Counted from the first letter of the stretch, positions 11,106-20,546 are shown. The stretch: 60,891 nucleotides of DNA from an uncultured Pelagibacteraceae bacterium (GCA_902624075.1 CACNWC010000005.1:7501-68391), one strand, 5' to 3'. Numbers and translations: made by a program. The notes: a model not told the origin generated them from the letters alone.

Positions 11106-13643
11106 ATGCTAAATCCATTAAGCTTCATCTCAAAATTCATAAAATCTAGCAATCAAAGAGAATTAGATAGAATATCTAAAATAGTTACAAAAATTAACGA
11201 TTTAGAAAAAACAATAAAAAATCTAAATGACACAGATTTTCCAAAAAAAACAATAGAATTAAAGGAAAAACTAAAAGAGGGTAAAACTCTAAATGATTTA
11301 CTGCCAGAAGCATTTGCACTAGTTAGAGAAGCCTCAAGTAGAACAAGAAATGAACGTCACTTTGATGTTCAATTAATTGGTGGAATAGTTTTGAATGAAG
11401 GTAAAATTGCTGAAATGAGAACGGGTGAAGGTAAAACTTTGACCATTGTTCTTGCTGCATATCTAAACGCACTTCACGAAAAAGGAGTCCATGTGGTAAC
11501 TGTTAATGATTACTTAGCAAAAAGGGATTCGCTCGAAATGGGAAAAATTTACAATTTTTTAGGTTTAAGTTCTGGATTTATAAATAATGACCAAGTCGAT
11601 TTTGAAAGAAAGAAAAATTATAATTGCGATATCACCTATGCAACTAATAGTGAACTTGGATTTGATTATCTTAGAGATAATATGAAATTTTCCAAAGAAG
11701 AAATGGTTCAGAGAGACCATTTTTTTTCAATAGTAGATGAAATAGATTCTTGTCTAATTGATGAAGCAAGAACGCCTCTAGTAATTTCTGGAGCAGCTGA
11801 AGATAAAACAAATCAATATGTTGCGATAAACAGATTAATTAAAAATTTAAATGAAAAAGATTATGAAATTGATGAAAAAGATAAAAATATTCTTTTAACA
11901 AACGAAGGAATTAATAATGTTGAAAAAATTTTTTCAAATGCGGGTATACTTAAAAATCATAATTTTTATGATCCAGAAAATTTGCATTTAGTTCACCATG
12001 TAAATCAAGCTCTTCGTGCCAATCATTTGTTTGAGAAAGGTAAAGATTACATTGTTCAAAACAATAACCTAAAAATTATTGATGAACTTACAGGTAGAAT
12101 TTTAGAGGGAAGAAGGTTCGGGGATGGCTTGCATCAAGCCTTGGAGGCTAAAGAAGGAATAGAAATACAGGCTGAAAATCAAACATTGGCATCAATAACT
12201 TATCAAAATTATTTTAAGCTTTATGAGAAAATTTCTGGTTGTACAGGAACCGCTGCAACTGAGTCTGAAGAGTTCTTCGAAATATATAATTTAAATGTTG
12301 TTATTGTTCCGACCAATAAAAAAATGATAAGAAAAGACTTTAATGATCAAATTTTTCGAACTGAAAAAGAAAAAAACAATGCGATAATTTACAAAATAAA
12401 AGATCTTAATAAAAAAGGACAGCCTCTACTCATTTTTACTTCAAGTATTAATAAGTCTGAAATTTATTCAAAATTTTTAAAAAAGGAAAATATTAATCAT
12501 GTAGTTTTAAATGCAAAAAATCATGAAAATGAGGCAGAAATAATAGCTAATGCTGGAAAAAAAGGATCAGTAATAATTACAACAAGTATATCTGGTAGGG
12601 GTGTTGATATTCAATTAGGTGGAAAGAAAGATTTAGAAGTTAATGGTGAAATAGAAAAGAATAAAGAAGCAATTAAATCTCTTGGTGGATTATTTGTTAT
12701 TGGAACTGAAAGAATGGAGTCTAGAAGAGTTGACAATCAAGCCAGAGGAAGATCTGGGCGTCAAGGTGATGAAGGTAGTTCTATTTTTTATGTAAGTCTT
12801 GAAGATGATTTAATGAGAATCTTTGGTTCAGAATCAATGAACAACATTTTAGAAAAACTGGGACTAAAAGATGGTGAAAGTATTGACCATCCCTGGATAA
12901 ATAAAGCATTAGAGAGAGCACAGCAAAAAGTCGAAGCGAGAAATTTTGATATAAGAAAAACATTAATTAAATTTGACAATGTTCTTAATGATCAAAGACA
13001 TGTTATTTTCTCACAAAGAAATGATGTAATGAATAGTAAAAGAATATTTGAATATTCAAATGAATTTTTAGAAGAAATAATAAATGATTTAATTCAACTT
13101 AAGATACAAAAAATTGCAAATCCAAAAAGAAATGAATTTGAGAACAAATTACGACTTATTTTAGGAAAAGATTATAATGAAACTGAATTTGTTAATCTCA
13201 CGTCATTAAGTGATAATCAATTTAAAGAGCAAATATTAAAAATATTTTCAAAAACAAGGGAGGATAGAATTAAAATTTTGGGAAAAGAGAGGACTGAGGA
13301 GATAGAAAAAAGAATTTTATTACAATCAATTGATTTAAACTGGAAATCACACATTCAATATCTAGAACAATTAAGACAAGTAATTGGTTTAAGATCTTAT
13401 GGCCAAAGAGACCCTCTTGTAGAATATAAAAAAGAAGCATTTGAATTATTTGAAAATTTACTAACTAAATTAAAATTAGACTTTGTTACTATTATAATGA
13501 ATTTAAAGATTGTCGAAAAACAAACTGAAAGATTAAAAGATATTAAAATTGACAAAAAATATAGTGGAAAAAAAATGAGAAGAAACGAACCCTGTTTTTG
13601 TGGCTCGGGGAAAAAATACAAATATTGCTGTGGCGCATTATAA
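11106..13643 (+). CDS. secA: Preprotein translocase ATPase SecA
   Basis: An 845-aa motor of the Sec translocon. Walker A is MRTGEGKTL and the DEAD-like box is VDEIDSCLIDEA. The helicase-type motif GTERMESRRVDNQARGRSGR lies in nucleotide-binding domain 2. The C-terminal zinc motif CFCGSGKKYKYCCG, which binds SecB and phospholipid in other species, is intact. Length is slightly below the E. coli protein, as often in streamlined genomes. Its last 6 nt overlap the convergent accA gene. Confidence 0.98.
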   Translation: MLNPLSFISKFIKSSNQRELDRISKIVTKINDLEKTIKNLNDTDFPKKTIELKEKLKEGKTLNDLLPEAFALVREASSRTRNERHFDVQLIGGIVLNEGKIAEMRTGEGKTLTIVLAAYLNALHEKGVHVVTVNDYLAKRDSLEMGKIYNFLGLSSGFINNDQVDFERKKNYNCDITYATNSELGFDYLRDNMKFSKEEMVQRDHFFSIVDEIDSCLIDEARTPLVISGAAEDKTNQYVAINRLIKNLNEKDYEIDEKDKNILLTNEGINNVEKIFSNAGILKNHNFYDPENLHLVHHVNQALRANHLFEKGKDYIVQNNNLKIIDELTGRILEGRRFGDGLHQALEAKEGIEIQAENQTLASITYQNYFKLYEKISGCTGTAATESEEFFEIYNLNVVIVPTNKKMIRKDFNDQIFRTEKEKNNAIIYKIKDLNKKGQPLLIFTSSINKSEIYSKFLKKENINHVVLNAKNHENEAEIIANAGKKGSVIITTSISGRGVDIQLGGKKDLEVNGEIEKNKEAIKSLGGLFVIGTERMESRRVDNQARGRSGRQGDEGSSIFYVSLEDDLMRIFGSESMNNILEKLGLKDGESIDHPWINKALERAQQKVEARNFDIRKTLIKFDNVLNDQRHVIFSQRNDVMNSKRIFEYSNEFLEEIINDLIQLKIQKIANPKRNEFENKLRLILGKDYNETEFVNLTSLSDNQFKEQILKIFSKTREDRIKILGKERTEEIEKRILLQSIDLNWKSHIQYLEQLRQVIGLRSYGQRDPLVEYKKEAFELFENLLTKLKLDFVTIIMNLKIVEKQTERLKDIKIDKKYSGKKMRRNEPCFCGSGKKYKYCCGAL

Positions 13644-14735
13644 AAAGAAAAATAAAGAACTAAAAAAAATAGACAAAACTATAATTATAAAAACTGTTTT
13701 TTTATTCAAATTTAAAATCTGATCAAATTTATTAGATTTAAATTGAAGCGAACTTAGCTCATCTAAATTACTAATAAAACCACCACTTCTCCCAATTCGT
13801 AAAAATTTATTTTTTCTTTCATTGAAAATTTCATCTTTTGACATTTGATCAAAATATCTCAAATTTTTATCAATTGATTTTTTTATATTTTCTAATATCA
13901 AACTTTTATCACGATGTGCTCCTCCGGCTGGTTCATCTATTATTTCGTCTATAATTTCTAGTTTTAATAAATCTTTTGCTGAAAGTTTCATAGCCTTTGC
14001 CGCATCAAGCATTTTTTTTGGATCTCTCCATAATATTGTTGCACAGCCCTCTGGGGATATAACTGAGTAAATTGCATTCTCTAACATTATAACTTTATTA
14101 GATGATGCGAGAGCTATAGCACCCCCAGAACCACCTTCACCAATTATTATTGCTATTGTTGGAACTTTTAATTTCATACAACACTCTATCGACCTAGCTA
14201 TTGCTTCTGCCTGACCTCTTTCCTCGGCACCAACACCTGGATATGCTCCAGGTGTATCAATGAATGATATGATTGGAATATTGAATCTATCAGCCAATTC
14301 CATTAGACGAATAGTTTTTCGATATCCCTCAGGTCTCATCATTCCAAAATTTCTTTCAATTCTACTGTCTAGATCATCACCTTTTTCTTGACCAATAACT
14401 AAAATAGATTTGCCATTAAATTTTGCAAAACCAGTTAGGACAGATTTGTCTTCACCATAATATCTATCACCTGATAAAGAAATGAAGTCTTGAAAAAGAT
14501 TGTCGATAAAATATTTTGATTTAGGCCTATCCTCATGTCTAGCTACCATAGTAGTTTGCCAAGGATCTAGATTTGAATAAATAGATTTTAATTTTTCATC
14601 TAATTGACTCTGAGTTTCAGAAATTTTTTTTGTATCAACTTCGGAAAGTCCACTTTGATTATATGGATCTTTAAGTTTTTCTAGCTCATTCTCTAAATCT
14701 TTTATATCAGACTCAAAATTAAGGTAATTTTTCAT
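13638..14735 (-). CDS. accA: Acetyl-CoA carboxylase carboxyltransferase, alpha subunit, with hydrophobic C-terminal tail
   Basis: A 365-aa alpha subunit of the carboxyltransferase that, with AccD (encoded near 36 kb), transfers carboxyl from biotin to acetyl-CoA. Core motifs are intact: ARHEDRPKSKYFIDNLFQDF, FIDTPGAYPGVGAEERGQAE, and IIGEGGSGGAIAL. The usual subunit ends near residue 320; here about 45 extra residues follow, finishing in VFIIIVLSIFFSSLFFFL, a run of 18 hydrophobic residues at the very C-terminus. The stop lies in the last codons of convergent secA. The tail could be a membrane tail anchor or a product of stop-codon loss into AT-rich spacer. Confidence 0.95.
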   Translation of the reverse strand: MKNYLNFESDIKDLENELEKLKDPYNQSGLSEVDTKKISETQSQLDEKLKSIYSNLDPWQTTMVARHEDRPKSKYFIDNLFQDFISLSGDRYYGEDKSVLTGFAKFNGKSILVIGQEKGDDLDSRIERNFGMMRPEGYRKTIRLMELADRFNIPIISFIDTPGAYPGVGAEERGQAEAIARSIECCMKLKVPTIAIIIGEGGSGGAIALASSNKVIMLENAIYSVISPEGCATILWRDPKKMLDAAKAMKLSAKDLLKLEIIDEIIDEPAGGAHRDKSLILENIKKSIDKNLRYFDQMSKDEIFNERKNKFLRIGRSGGFISNLDELSSLQFKSNKFDQILNLNKKTVFIIIVLSIFFSSLFFFL

Positions 14736-14760
14736 TTTTTAAATTTTATTTAATTAATTA

Positions 14761-14816
14761 TGAAAAATGACGATAAAATGTCAATGCTTCACTAAATTAT
14801 TTGACTTCATTTTTCA
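14761..14816 (+). promoter_or_regulatory. Structured leader candidate upstream of glcB
   Basis: The arms TGAAAAATGA (14761-14770) and TCATTTTTCA (14807-14816) are perfectly complementary over 10 bp. Inside them GTCAA (14780-14784) pairs with TTGAC (14801-14805), giving a two-tier hairpin with an asymmetric internal loop, ending 19 nt before the glcB ATG. It lies in the only spacer between the divergent accA and glcB. I see no glycine-aptamer signature in it. Its role is unknown. Confidence 0.4.
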
Positions 14817-14835
14817 GGGGTTTTAGAAAAGATAA

Positions 14836-16995
14836 ATGAGTAATAAGTATATTAATATAAATAACCTAAAAGTTTCTAGCGAATTAATGAAATTCGTCAA
14901 TGAGGAACTTCTAATAGATACTGGTATAAAAGCTGAAAAATTTTGGTCGGAATTTGATAATACAGTGCATGAGTTGGAGCCAAAAAATAAAGAACTATTA
15001 AAGAAGAGAGAAATTTTACAAAAAAAAATTGATGAATGGCATATTCAAAAAAAAGGAGAGAAAATAGATATAAATGAGTACAAAAAATTTTTAAAAAAAA
15101 TTAGTTATATACATGATGAAGGTCCAGATTTTAAAATTGAAACTCATAATGTAGATGAAGAAATTACAAAAATTGCTGGACCTCAGTTAGTGGTTCCAAT
15201 TATGAACGCAAGATATACTTTAAACGCAGCTAATGCTCGTTGGGTAAGTTTGTATGATAGTTTATACGGAACAGATATTATCGAATCTGAAGAAGGTGGA
15301 AGTGAGAGATATGACCCTAATCGTGGACAAGAGGTAATTAGGTATGTTAGAGAATTTTTTGATAAATATATTCCTATTGATGGTACAAGTTGGAAAAATA
15401 TAGCAGGTCTTAAAATAAAAAATAATAACTTATTAATCTTAAAAGATGATTACGAGTATAAACTTAAAGATACAAATAAATTTATTGGACATAGAGGTGA
15501 CGCAAACAAGCCTTCGGCAGTAATATTAAAAAATAATGGTCTTCATTTTGAAATTATAATTAATCCTAGAGCTTTTAGTGCAGCTCATGATATTGCGGGA
15601 ATTAGTGATGTAATAGCTGAGTCTGCTATATCAACGATTTGTGATAATGAAGATAGTGTAGCTGCAGTTGACGCAGAGGATAAAGTAGCCTGCTATAGAA
15701 ATTGGCTTGGTTTAATGAAAGGTACTCTTAAAGTTGAATTTGAAAAAAAAGGTAAAACTTTAGAGAGAAAATTAAACCCTGATAGGAGTTATATTTCAAA
15801 AGAGGGCAAAGGATTAAAACTACATGGTAGAAGTCTTCTTTTAATAAGAAACGTTGGTCATTTAATGACTAACTCATCTATAATTTTAAAAGATGGAAAT
15901 GAAGTACCTGAAGGTATATTGGATGCATTTATTACAACAACTGCTGCATTACACGATTTAAAAAAAAGAAAAAATTCAAGAACTGGCTCTATTTATATAG
16001 TAAAACCAAAAATGCATGGACCAGAGGAGACTGCTTTTACAGATTTAATTTTCTCTAAAGTTGAAGAGACGCTAGGTTTGGAAAAATATACCTGTAAAAT
16101 AGGAATTATGGATGAGGAAAGACGAACCTCGGCAAATTTAAAAGAATGTATAAGATCACTTAAGAACAGAGTTTTCTTCATAAACACTGGCTTCCTTGAT
16201 CGAACAGGTGATGAAATGCATACATCAATGGAAGCAGGTCCTATGATTAAAAAAGGTGATATGAAAACCTCAAAATGGATTACTGCATATGAAAATAACA
16301 ATGTTGATATTGGTTTAGCATGTGGTTTTTCTGGCAAAGCTCAAATTGGTAAGGGCATGTGGGCAGCTCCTGACATGATGAAACAAATGATGAGTGAAAA
16401 AATTTCACAACTTAAAGCTGGTGCTAATTGCGCATGGGTACCCTCACCTACAGCAGCATCATTACACGCTCTCCACTACCATAAAATAAATATATTTGAT
16501 GAGCAAAAAAAAATTTTAAATAGAAAAAAAGCTGATATAGATGACCTTTTAACTATACCAGTTGCTAACAGACCTAATTGGTCAGTGGATGAAATAAATT
16601 CAGAGATATCAAATTCTGCTCAGACAATTCTAGGCTATGTAGTTCGATGGGTAGATCAAGGTATTGGTTGTTCAAAAGTACCAGATATAAACAATATTGG
16701 ACTAATGGAAGATAGGGCAACACTTAGAATTTCATCTCAACACATAGCCAACTGGATACATCATGGAATTACTACAAAAATTCAAGTTATTGAAATAATG
16801 AAAGAAATGGCCAAGATAGTCGATAAACAAAACATCGATGATAAAAATTATACCAAAATGAGTGATGACTTTGAAAAATCTTTTGCCTTTAAAGCAGCAT
16901 GTGATTTAATTTTTAAAGGTAAAGATCAGCCCTCCGGTTATACAGAACCTCTTCTACACCTTAATAGAATTGAAAAAAAGGCTAGTCAGAATTAG
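14836..16995 (+). CDS. glcB: Malate synthase G
   Basis: A 719-aa enzyme that condenses glyoxylate with acetyl-CoA to malate, of full family length for the G isoform (about 720 aa). Conserved blocks include PNRGQEVIRYVREFF, NPRAFSAAHDIAGISDV, MHGPEETAFTD, GFLDRTGDEMHTSMEAGP, ACGFSGKAQIGKGMWAAPD and the late NWIHHG. It lies alone on the plus strand, divergent from accA and convergent with recR (14-nt overlap). In SAR11 this enzyme is known to link glycolate/glyoxylate use to glycine supply. No isocitrate lyase is in the window. Confidence 0.97.
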   Translation: MSNKYININNLKVSSELMKFVNEELLIDTGIKAEKFWSEFDNTVHELEPKNKELLKKREILQKKIDEWHIQKKGEKIDINEYKKFLKKISYIHDEGPDFKIETHNVDEEITKIAGPQLVVPIMNARYTLNAANARWVSLYDSLYGTDIIESEEGGSERYDPNRGQEVIRYVREFFDKYIPIDGTSWKNIAGLKIKNNNLLILKDDYEYKLKDTNKFIGHRGDANKPSAVILKNNGLHFEIIINPRAFSAAHDIAGISDVIAESAISTICDNEDSVAAVDAEDKVACYRNWLGLMKGTLKVEFEKKGKTLERKLNPDRSYISKEGKGLKLHGRSLLLIRNVGHLMTNSSIILKDGNEVPEGILDAFITTTAALHDLKKRKNSRTGSIYIVKPKMHGPEETAFTDLIFSKVEETLGLEKYTCKIGIMDEERRTSANLKECIRSLKNRVFFINTGFLDRTGDEMHTSMEAGPMIKKGDMKTSKWITAYENNNVDIGLACGFSGKAQIGKGMWAAPDMMKQMMSEKISQLKAGANCAWVPSPTAASLHALHYHKINIFDEQKKILNRKKADIDDLLTIPVANRPNWSVDEINSEISNSAQTILGYVVRWVDQGIGCSKVPDINNIGLMEDRATLRISSQHIANWIHHGITTKIQVIEIMKEMAKIVDKQNIDDKNYTKMSDDFEKSFAFKAACDLIFKGKDQPSGYTEPLLHLNRIEKKASQN

Positions 16996-17593
16996 GATTT
17001 AATTTTGATCTATTTTTAAATGCAGAAAATAAAGTTCCATCATCTAAGTTTTCTGGTGAATATCCGATCGGCATACCTCGAGCAAGTTTCGTTACATTAA
17101 TATCCTGATTTCTTAAACTATCTCGAATATAAAACCCAGTAGTTTGGCCCTCTACTGTTTCAGATAAAGCTAAAATAACTTCATCAATTTTATCTCGCTT
17201 AACTCTCTCTACTAAAGAGTTGATTAACAAATCTTCTTTTCTTTGCCCTGCAGAAGAAATTGTGCCTCCTAATATATGAAAATATCCTTTAAATATATTT
17301 GAATTTTCAATTGTCCATTGATCTGCTATATCTTCAACCACACAAATTTTATTAAATTTTTCTTTAGAACTTTCACAATTAGAACATCCATTAGAGTTAG
17401 ATTTTAAAGAGCCGCAAGAATTACATCTCATCACATTTTTATAAACTTGTGCTAATGTGCTAGCCAGTGGTTTTACCAATTCTTCTTTGTTATTAATTAG
17501 TTTAAGTACAATTCTTTTTGCACTTACTGGTCCAAGTCCTGGTAACTTTGAAATTAATCTAATTAAATCTTCAATCTCTTTTATATTCTGCAT
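16982..17593 (-). CDS. recR: Recombination protein RecR
   Basis: A 203-aa recombination mediator that acts with RecO/RecF in gap repair. It has an N-terminal helix-hairpin-helix (LPGLGPVSAKRIVL), a zinc finger CNSCGSLKSNSNGCSNC (about 57-73), and a Toprim domain starting CVVEDIADQW with FHILGGTISSAGQ. It is the last gene of dnaX-ybaB-recR, one of the most conserved bacterial gene orders, with a 3-nt gap to ybaB. Confidence 0.96.
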   Translation of the reverse strand: MQNIKEIEDLIRLISKLPGLGPVSAKRIVLKLINNKEELVKPLASTLAQVYKNVMRCNSCGSLKSNSNGCSNCESSKEKFNKICVVEDIADQWTIENSNIFKGYFHILGGTISSAGQRKEDLLINSLVERVKRDKIDEVILALSETVEGQTTGFYIRDSLRNQDINVTKLARGMPIGYSPENLDDGTLFSAFKNRSKLNPNSD

Positions 17594-17596
17594 TTT

Positions 17597-17914
17597 TTAC
17601 AGAGGCCATTTGAACCCTGGTATACCAAGTCCACCTGTAGCTTTTGATATTTCTTCATTTGTTTTTGCTTTAAGTTGAGATTTGGCATTATTGTGAGCCG
17701 CAACAATTAAATCTTCAACTATAGATTTATCTTCTTTTAATATTTCATCAGAAATAAAAATTTGTTGCATTTCACCCTCGCCGTCTAGAACCACTTTGAC
17801 TGAATTTGATCCAGAGATTCCCTCGACTCTAATCTTTTTTATGTTTTCTTGACTCTGCTTCATTTTTGCCTCAAGTTCTTTTGCTTTATTCAAGATTTTT
17901 GAAAAGTCAGTCAT
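17597..17914 (-). CDS. YbaB/EbfC family nucleoid-associated protein
   Basis: A 105-aa small DNA-binding protein. The core MKQSQENIKKIRVEGISGSN followed by VKVVLDGEGEMQQI, and the C-terminal GGLGIPGFKWPL, are family signatures. The N-terminal helix (LNKAKELEAKMKQ) would form the dimer coiled coil. It lies directly between dnaX (no gap) and recR. It binds DNA as a homodimer in other bacteria. Confidence 0.93.
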   Translation of the reverse strand: MTDFSKILNKAKELEAKMKQSQENIKKIRVEGISGSNSVKVVLDGEGEMQQIFISDEILKEDKSIVEDLIVAAHNNAKSQLKAKTNEEISKATGGLGIPGFKWPL

Positions 17915-19570
17915 TTAATCATTATCCCGTTGATTTGGTTTTACCTCGATTAATTTAGCATCTGAAAATATTTTTGTAACATCTTTATATATCTTTGTTT
18001 TTTTTGTTTCATCAATCAATCTATCTTTATTATTTTTTTCTTTTTCCTTTATTGAAATATCTCCTTTTGTTTTACTTAAAGTAATAATCCATCTTTTTTG
18101 GGTCCATTCAAAAAGTTTAGATGAAAGTTCTTTTACAAAATTTTTATCCAAGTTGTCATTAAAAGATATTTCCATTATATTATTCTCAAAACTTACTAAA
18201 TTTACATTTTTTTCTAATTCATATTTTAATTTTATCTCCTTTTTTTTTGCACAAATCTTTAAGAGTTCTTCAAATGAATGGATAGATAATTTTTGATCTA
18301 ATTCAGTTTTAAACTTTGTTTCTAAAGTAATTTTTTTTTCTTGTGTGATATTTTTAATTTGATTTACAGTATCATTTTTGAATTCTGATAATATTTTTTT
18401 ATCATCATTTGTCTCTCTTATTTTGGTGATCTCATCTCTCTTTTTGTGATCATCCCTTGGCTTTAAACTAACTAGGTGCATTAATCTTATTAAGAACATT
18501 TCTATTGATAAATTTTGATTTGAAACTATATCTAATTCCTCAAGAGTTTTGATGGTAAATTGCCAAAATAATATTAAAGTTTGATTATCTACTTTTTTTG
18601 AAAGTTCTTTGATTTTTAAAAATTCTTCATCATTTAATAAAAAATTTGTACTCTCTAAAGTCAATGAATTTATATTCTTAAAATAATAAACAAGTTCTAA
18701 AAAATCATTTATAAATACTTTAGAATCTATACCTTGGTCATAAATTTTTCGGTAAATTTCAATGACTTTTTTTTCTTCACCCTTTAAGATAAATTCAAAT
18801 AAATCAATTAACTGAGATTTATCAAAATAACCAAAAATTTTTTGGGCTTCATTTAAATCTAATTCTTTTTTTTCATCTAAAGTCAACAAACCCCTATCAA
18901 GCAATGATAAAGCATCTCTAACAGACCCTTCGGAAATTTTTACAATTAATTTTAAAGCATCATCAGATACATTGCCTTTTTCTTTATCTTTAATCTTTTT
19001 TATAAAACTAAATAACTCAGATGATTTTATCCTAGATAGATCAAATCTTTGACATCGAGAGACAACTGTTATTGGAATTTTCTTTATTTCTGTGGTTGCA
19101 AAAATAAATTTTAGATATTTAGGTGGCTCCTCTAAAGTTTTTAATAAAGCATTGAATGCTTGCTTGCTCAACATATGGACTTCATCAATTATAAATATTT
19201 TATAATTCGATGAGGTTGGTCCATACCTAGAAAACTCAATCAAGTCTCTTACATCATCCACTCCTGTTTTACTAGCTGCATCCATTTCTAAAACATCTAT
19301 ATGACTAGAATTTACAATTCCTTCACAGTTCTCACATAAATTGGTTTCACATAAATTTTCTATGTCGTTTTTACAATTAAGAGATTTTGCAACAATTCTT
19401 GCTATTGTGGTTTTTCCGACTCCTCGGATACCAGTAAAAAGATAAGCATTTGGAACTTTGTCAGATTTAATAGAATTTATTATAGTTTCAGCAACAACAT
19501 CTTGACCAATTAAATCCTTAAATTTTTGTGGTCTGTATTTTAATGCTAAAACTTTTGAATTTATGCTCAT
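17915..19570 (-). CDS. dnaX: DNA polymerase III subunit gamma/tau
   Basis: A 551-aa clamp-loader ATPase. Walker A is GIRGVGKTTIAR, followed by a cysteine-rich zinc module (CKNDIENLCETNLCENC), LEMDAASKTGVDDVRDL, the Walker B IFIIDEVHML and the sensor/arginine-finger motif VVSRCQRFDL. The C-terminal 190 residues are Lys/Glu-rich and match the tau-specific part only weakly. No obvious slippery run with stem suggests programmed frameshifting, so only the long form is predicted. It lies just downstream of the SRP RNA gene and upstream of ybaB-recR. Confidence 0.97.
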   Translation of the reverse strand: MSINSKVLALKYRPQKFKDLIGQDVVAETIINSIKSDKVPNAYLFTGIRGVGKTTIARIVAKSLNCKNDIENLCETNLCENCEGIVNSSHIDVLEMDAASKTGVDDVRDLIEFSRYGPTSSNYKIFIIDEVHMLSKQAFNALLKTLEEPPKYLKFIFATTEIKKIPITVVSRCQRFDLSRIKSSELFSFIKKIKDKEKGNVSDDALKLIVKISEGSVRDALSLLDRGLLTLDEKKELDLNEAQKIFGYFDKSQLIDLFEFILKGEEKKVIEIYRKIYDQGIDSKVFINDFLELVYYFKNINSLTLESTNFLLNDEEFLKIKELSKKVDNQTLILFWQFTIKTLEELDIVSNQNLSIEMFLIRLMHLVSLKPRDDHKKRDEITKIRETNDDKKILSEFKNDTVNQIKNITQEKKITLETKFKTELDQKLSIHSFEELLKICAKKKEIKLKYELEKNVNLVSFENNIMEISFNDNLDKNFVKELSSKLFEWTQKRWIITLSKTKGDISIKEKEKNNKDRLIDETKKTKIYKDVTKIFSDAKLIEVKPNQRDND

Positions 19571-19583
19571 AAATTTTTCTTTA

Positions 19584-19665
19584 GGAGACTAGACCCGTCA
19601 AACTGTCATTACGATTGCTTCCGTTAGGATCTGATCGGGTTCATGCAGCAAACGCCCTAGCCTCC
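19584..19665 (-). ncRNA. ffs: Signal recognition particle RNA (small bacterial type)
   Basis: An 82-nt minus-strand RNA. The ends GGAGGCTAG (19665-19657) and CTAGTCTCC (19592-19584) pair over 9 positions with one G-U pair. The centre holds the helix-8 core TCAGATCC, then TAAC, then GGAAGCA, matching the Ffh-binding domain of 4.5S RNA (TCAGGTCC-GGAA-GGAAGCA). The tetraloop is TAAC in place of GGAA. It lies 14 nt upstream of dnaX, the usual alphaproteobacterial location. Transcription start and mature 5' end probably coincide near 19665. Confidence 0.92.
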
Positions 19666-19671
19666 AAAACT

Positions 19672-19701
19672 ATTATAGCAGTATTAATTTCTAATCTACA
19701 A
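19672..19701 (-). promoter_or_regulatory. Promoter of the SRP RNA gene
   Basis: On the minus strand a perfect TATAAT (19677-19672) ends 6 nt before the predicted RNA 5' end (19665). A -35-like TTGTAG (19701-19696) lies 18 nt further upstream. Spacing to the RNA end supports it strongly. The same transcript could continue into dnaX-ybaB-recR. Confidence 0.65.
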
Positions 19702-19715
19702 GTAAAGATTAAATC

Positions 19716-20546
19716 TTATTTTTCTCTTATTTTGTCTGCTTCAAAAACACCTAGAACGTGAAAATCTTCACAATGTAATCCTAATTCTTCTAAAGATTTT
19801 TGGACTTTTAAATCTTCTATATGTCCATCAAGATCACATAAAAAAAAGAAAGAATCGAATGAATTTTTTTCTGGATAACTTTGCAGTTTAGTTAAATTAA
19901 CTGAATTTAGAGCAAAACCAGCAAGAGATTGATATAGGGCAGCTGGTTTACTTTTGAGTTTAAAAAGAAAAGAAGTAATATATTTTTTTTTTCCAAACTC
20001 TGGTTGAGAAACATTTTTTCCCATTATTAAAAATCTAGTAAGGTTACCACTTTCATTCTCGATACTTTTTTGAATTATATCTAAATTATAAGTTTTAGCA
20101 CTTAAAGATGATGCAATAGCAGCTTTTGTTTTATCATTTGCTTTAGATATCATCTGTGCAGAACCTGCGGTATCAGCTCTTACATGTTCAATTAGATTAT
20201 TTGATTTTATAAAATTAGAACATTGTGATAATGCTTGTCCATGTGAGTAAACATCCTTGATGTCTGATATTTTTGTCCCAGGAATTCCCAATAAATTGTG
20301 TTCAATTTTTTGGAAATATTCTGAATAAATATTCAACCTATATTGAAAAATAAGATATTCTATTCCTATATTGCCTGTAATTCTGTTCGACTCAGGTATT
20401 ATTATCTTAGAATTTGGATCTTTTGAAGCGTTCAAAAAACATTCATCAAAAGTTTTACATGGAATTATTTTAGCTTTTGGACTTATTGATAAAGCTGCCA
20501 AATGTGAGTATGCTCCAAAAGTTCCCTGAAAATAAATTTTATTCAT
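19716..20546 (-). CDS. pheA: Prephenate dehydratase
   Basis: A 276-aa monofunctional enzyme converting prephenate to phenylpyruvate for phenylalanine synthesis. It begins with IYFQGTFGAYSHLAA, the family start motif (GxxGxYS). The catalytic region holds SNRITGNIGIEYL, HGQALSQC, ADTAGSAQ and ESGNLTRFLIMG, the last being the TRF motif. A C-terminal ACT domain (about 190-270, FKLKSKPAALYQSL) should bind phenylalanine for feedback inhibition. There is no chorismate mutase domain. Its ATG overlaps the kdsB stop by 1 nt, so the two are translationally coupled. Confidence 0.95.
   Translation of the reverse strand: MNKIYFQGTFGAYSHLAALSISPKAKIIPCKTFDECFLNASKDPNSKIIIPESNRITGNIGIEYLIFQYRLNIYSEYFQKIEHNLLGIPGTKISDIKDVYSHGQALSQCSNFIKSNNLIEHVRADTAGSAQMISKANDKTKAAIASSLSAKTYNLDIIQKSIENESGNLTRFLIMGKNVSQPEFGKKKYITSFLFKLKSKPAALYQSLAGFALNSVNLTKLQSYPEKNSFDSFFFLCDLDGHIEDLKVQKSLEELGLHCEDFHVLGVFEADKIREK

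Noticed and set aside
14736..14835. Glycine riboswitch upstream of glcB
   Set aside because: Expected from SAR11 literature, but no glycine-aptamer core is visible in the 100 nt available; only a simple two-tier hairpin is present.
17915..19570. Programmed frameshift in dnaX
   Set aside because: A-rich runs exist, as everywhere here, but no run followed by a stable stem and an early stop in the -1 frame was recognisable.
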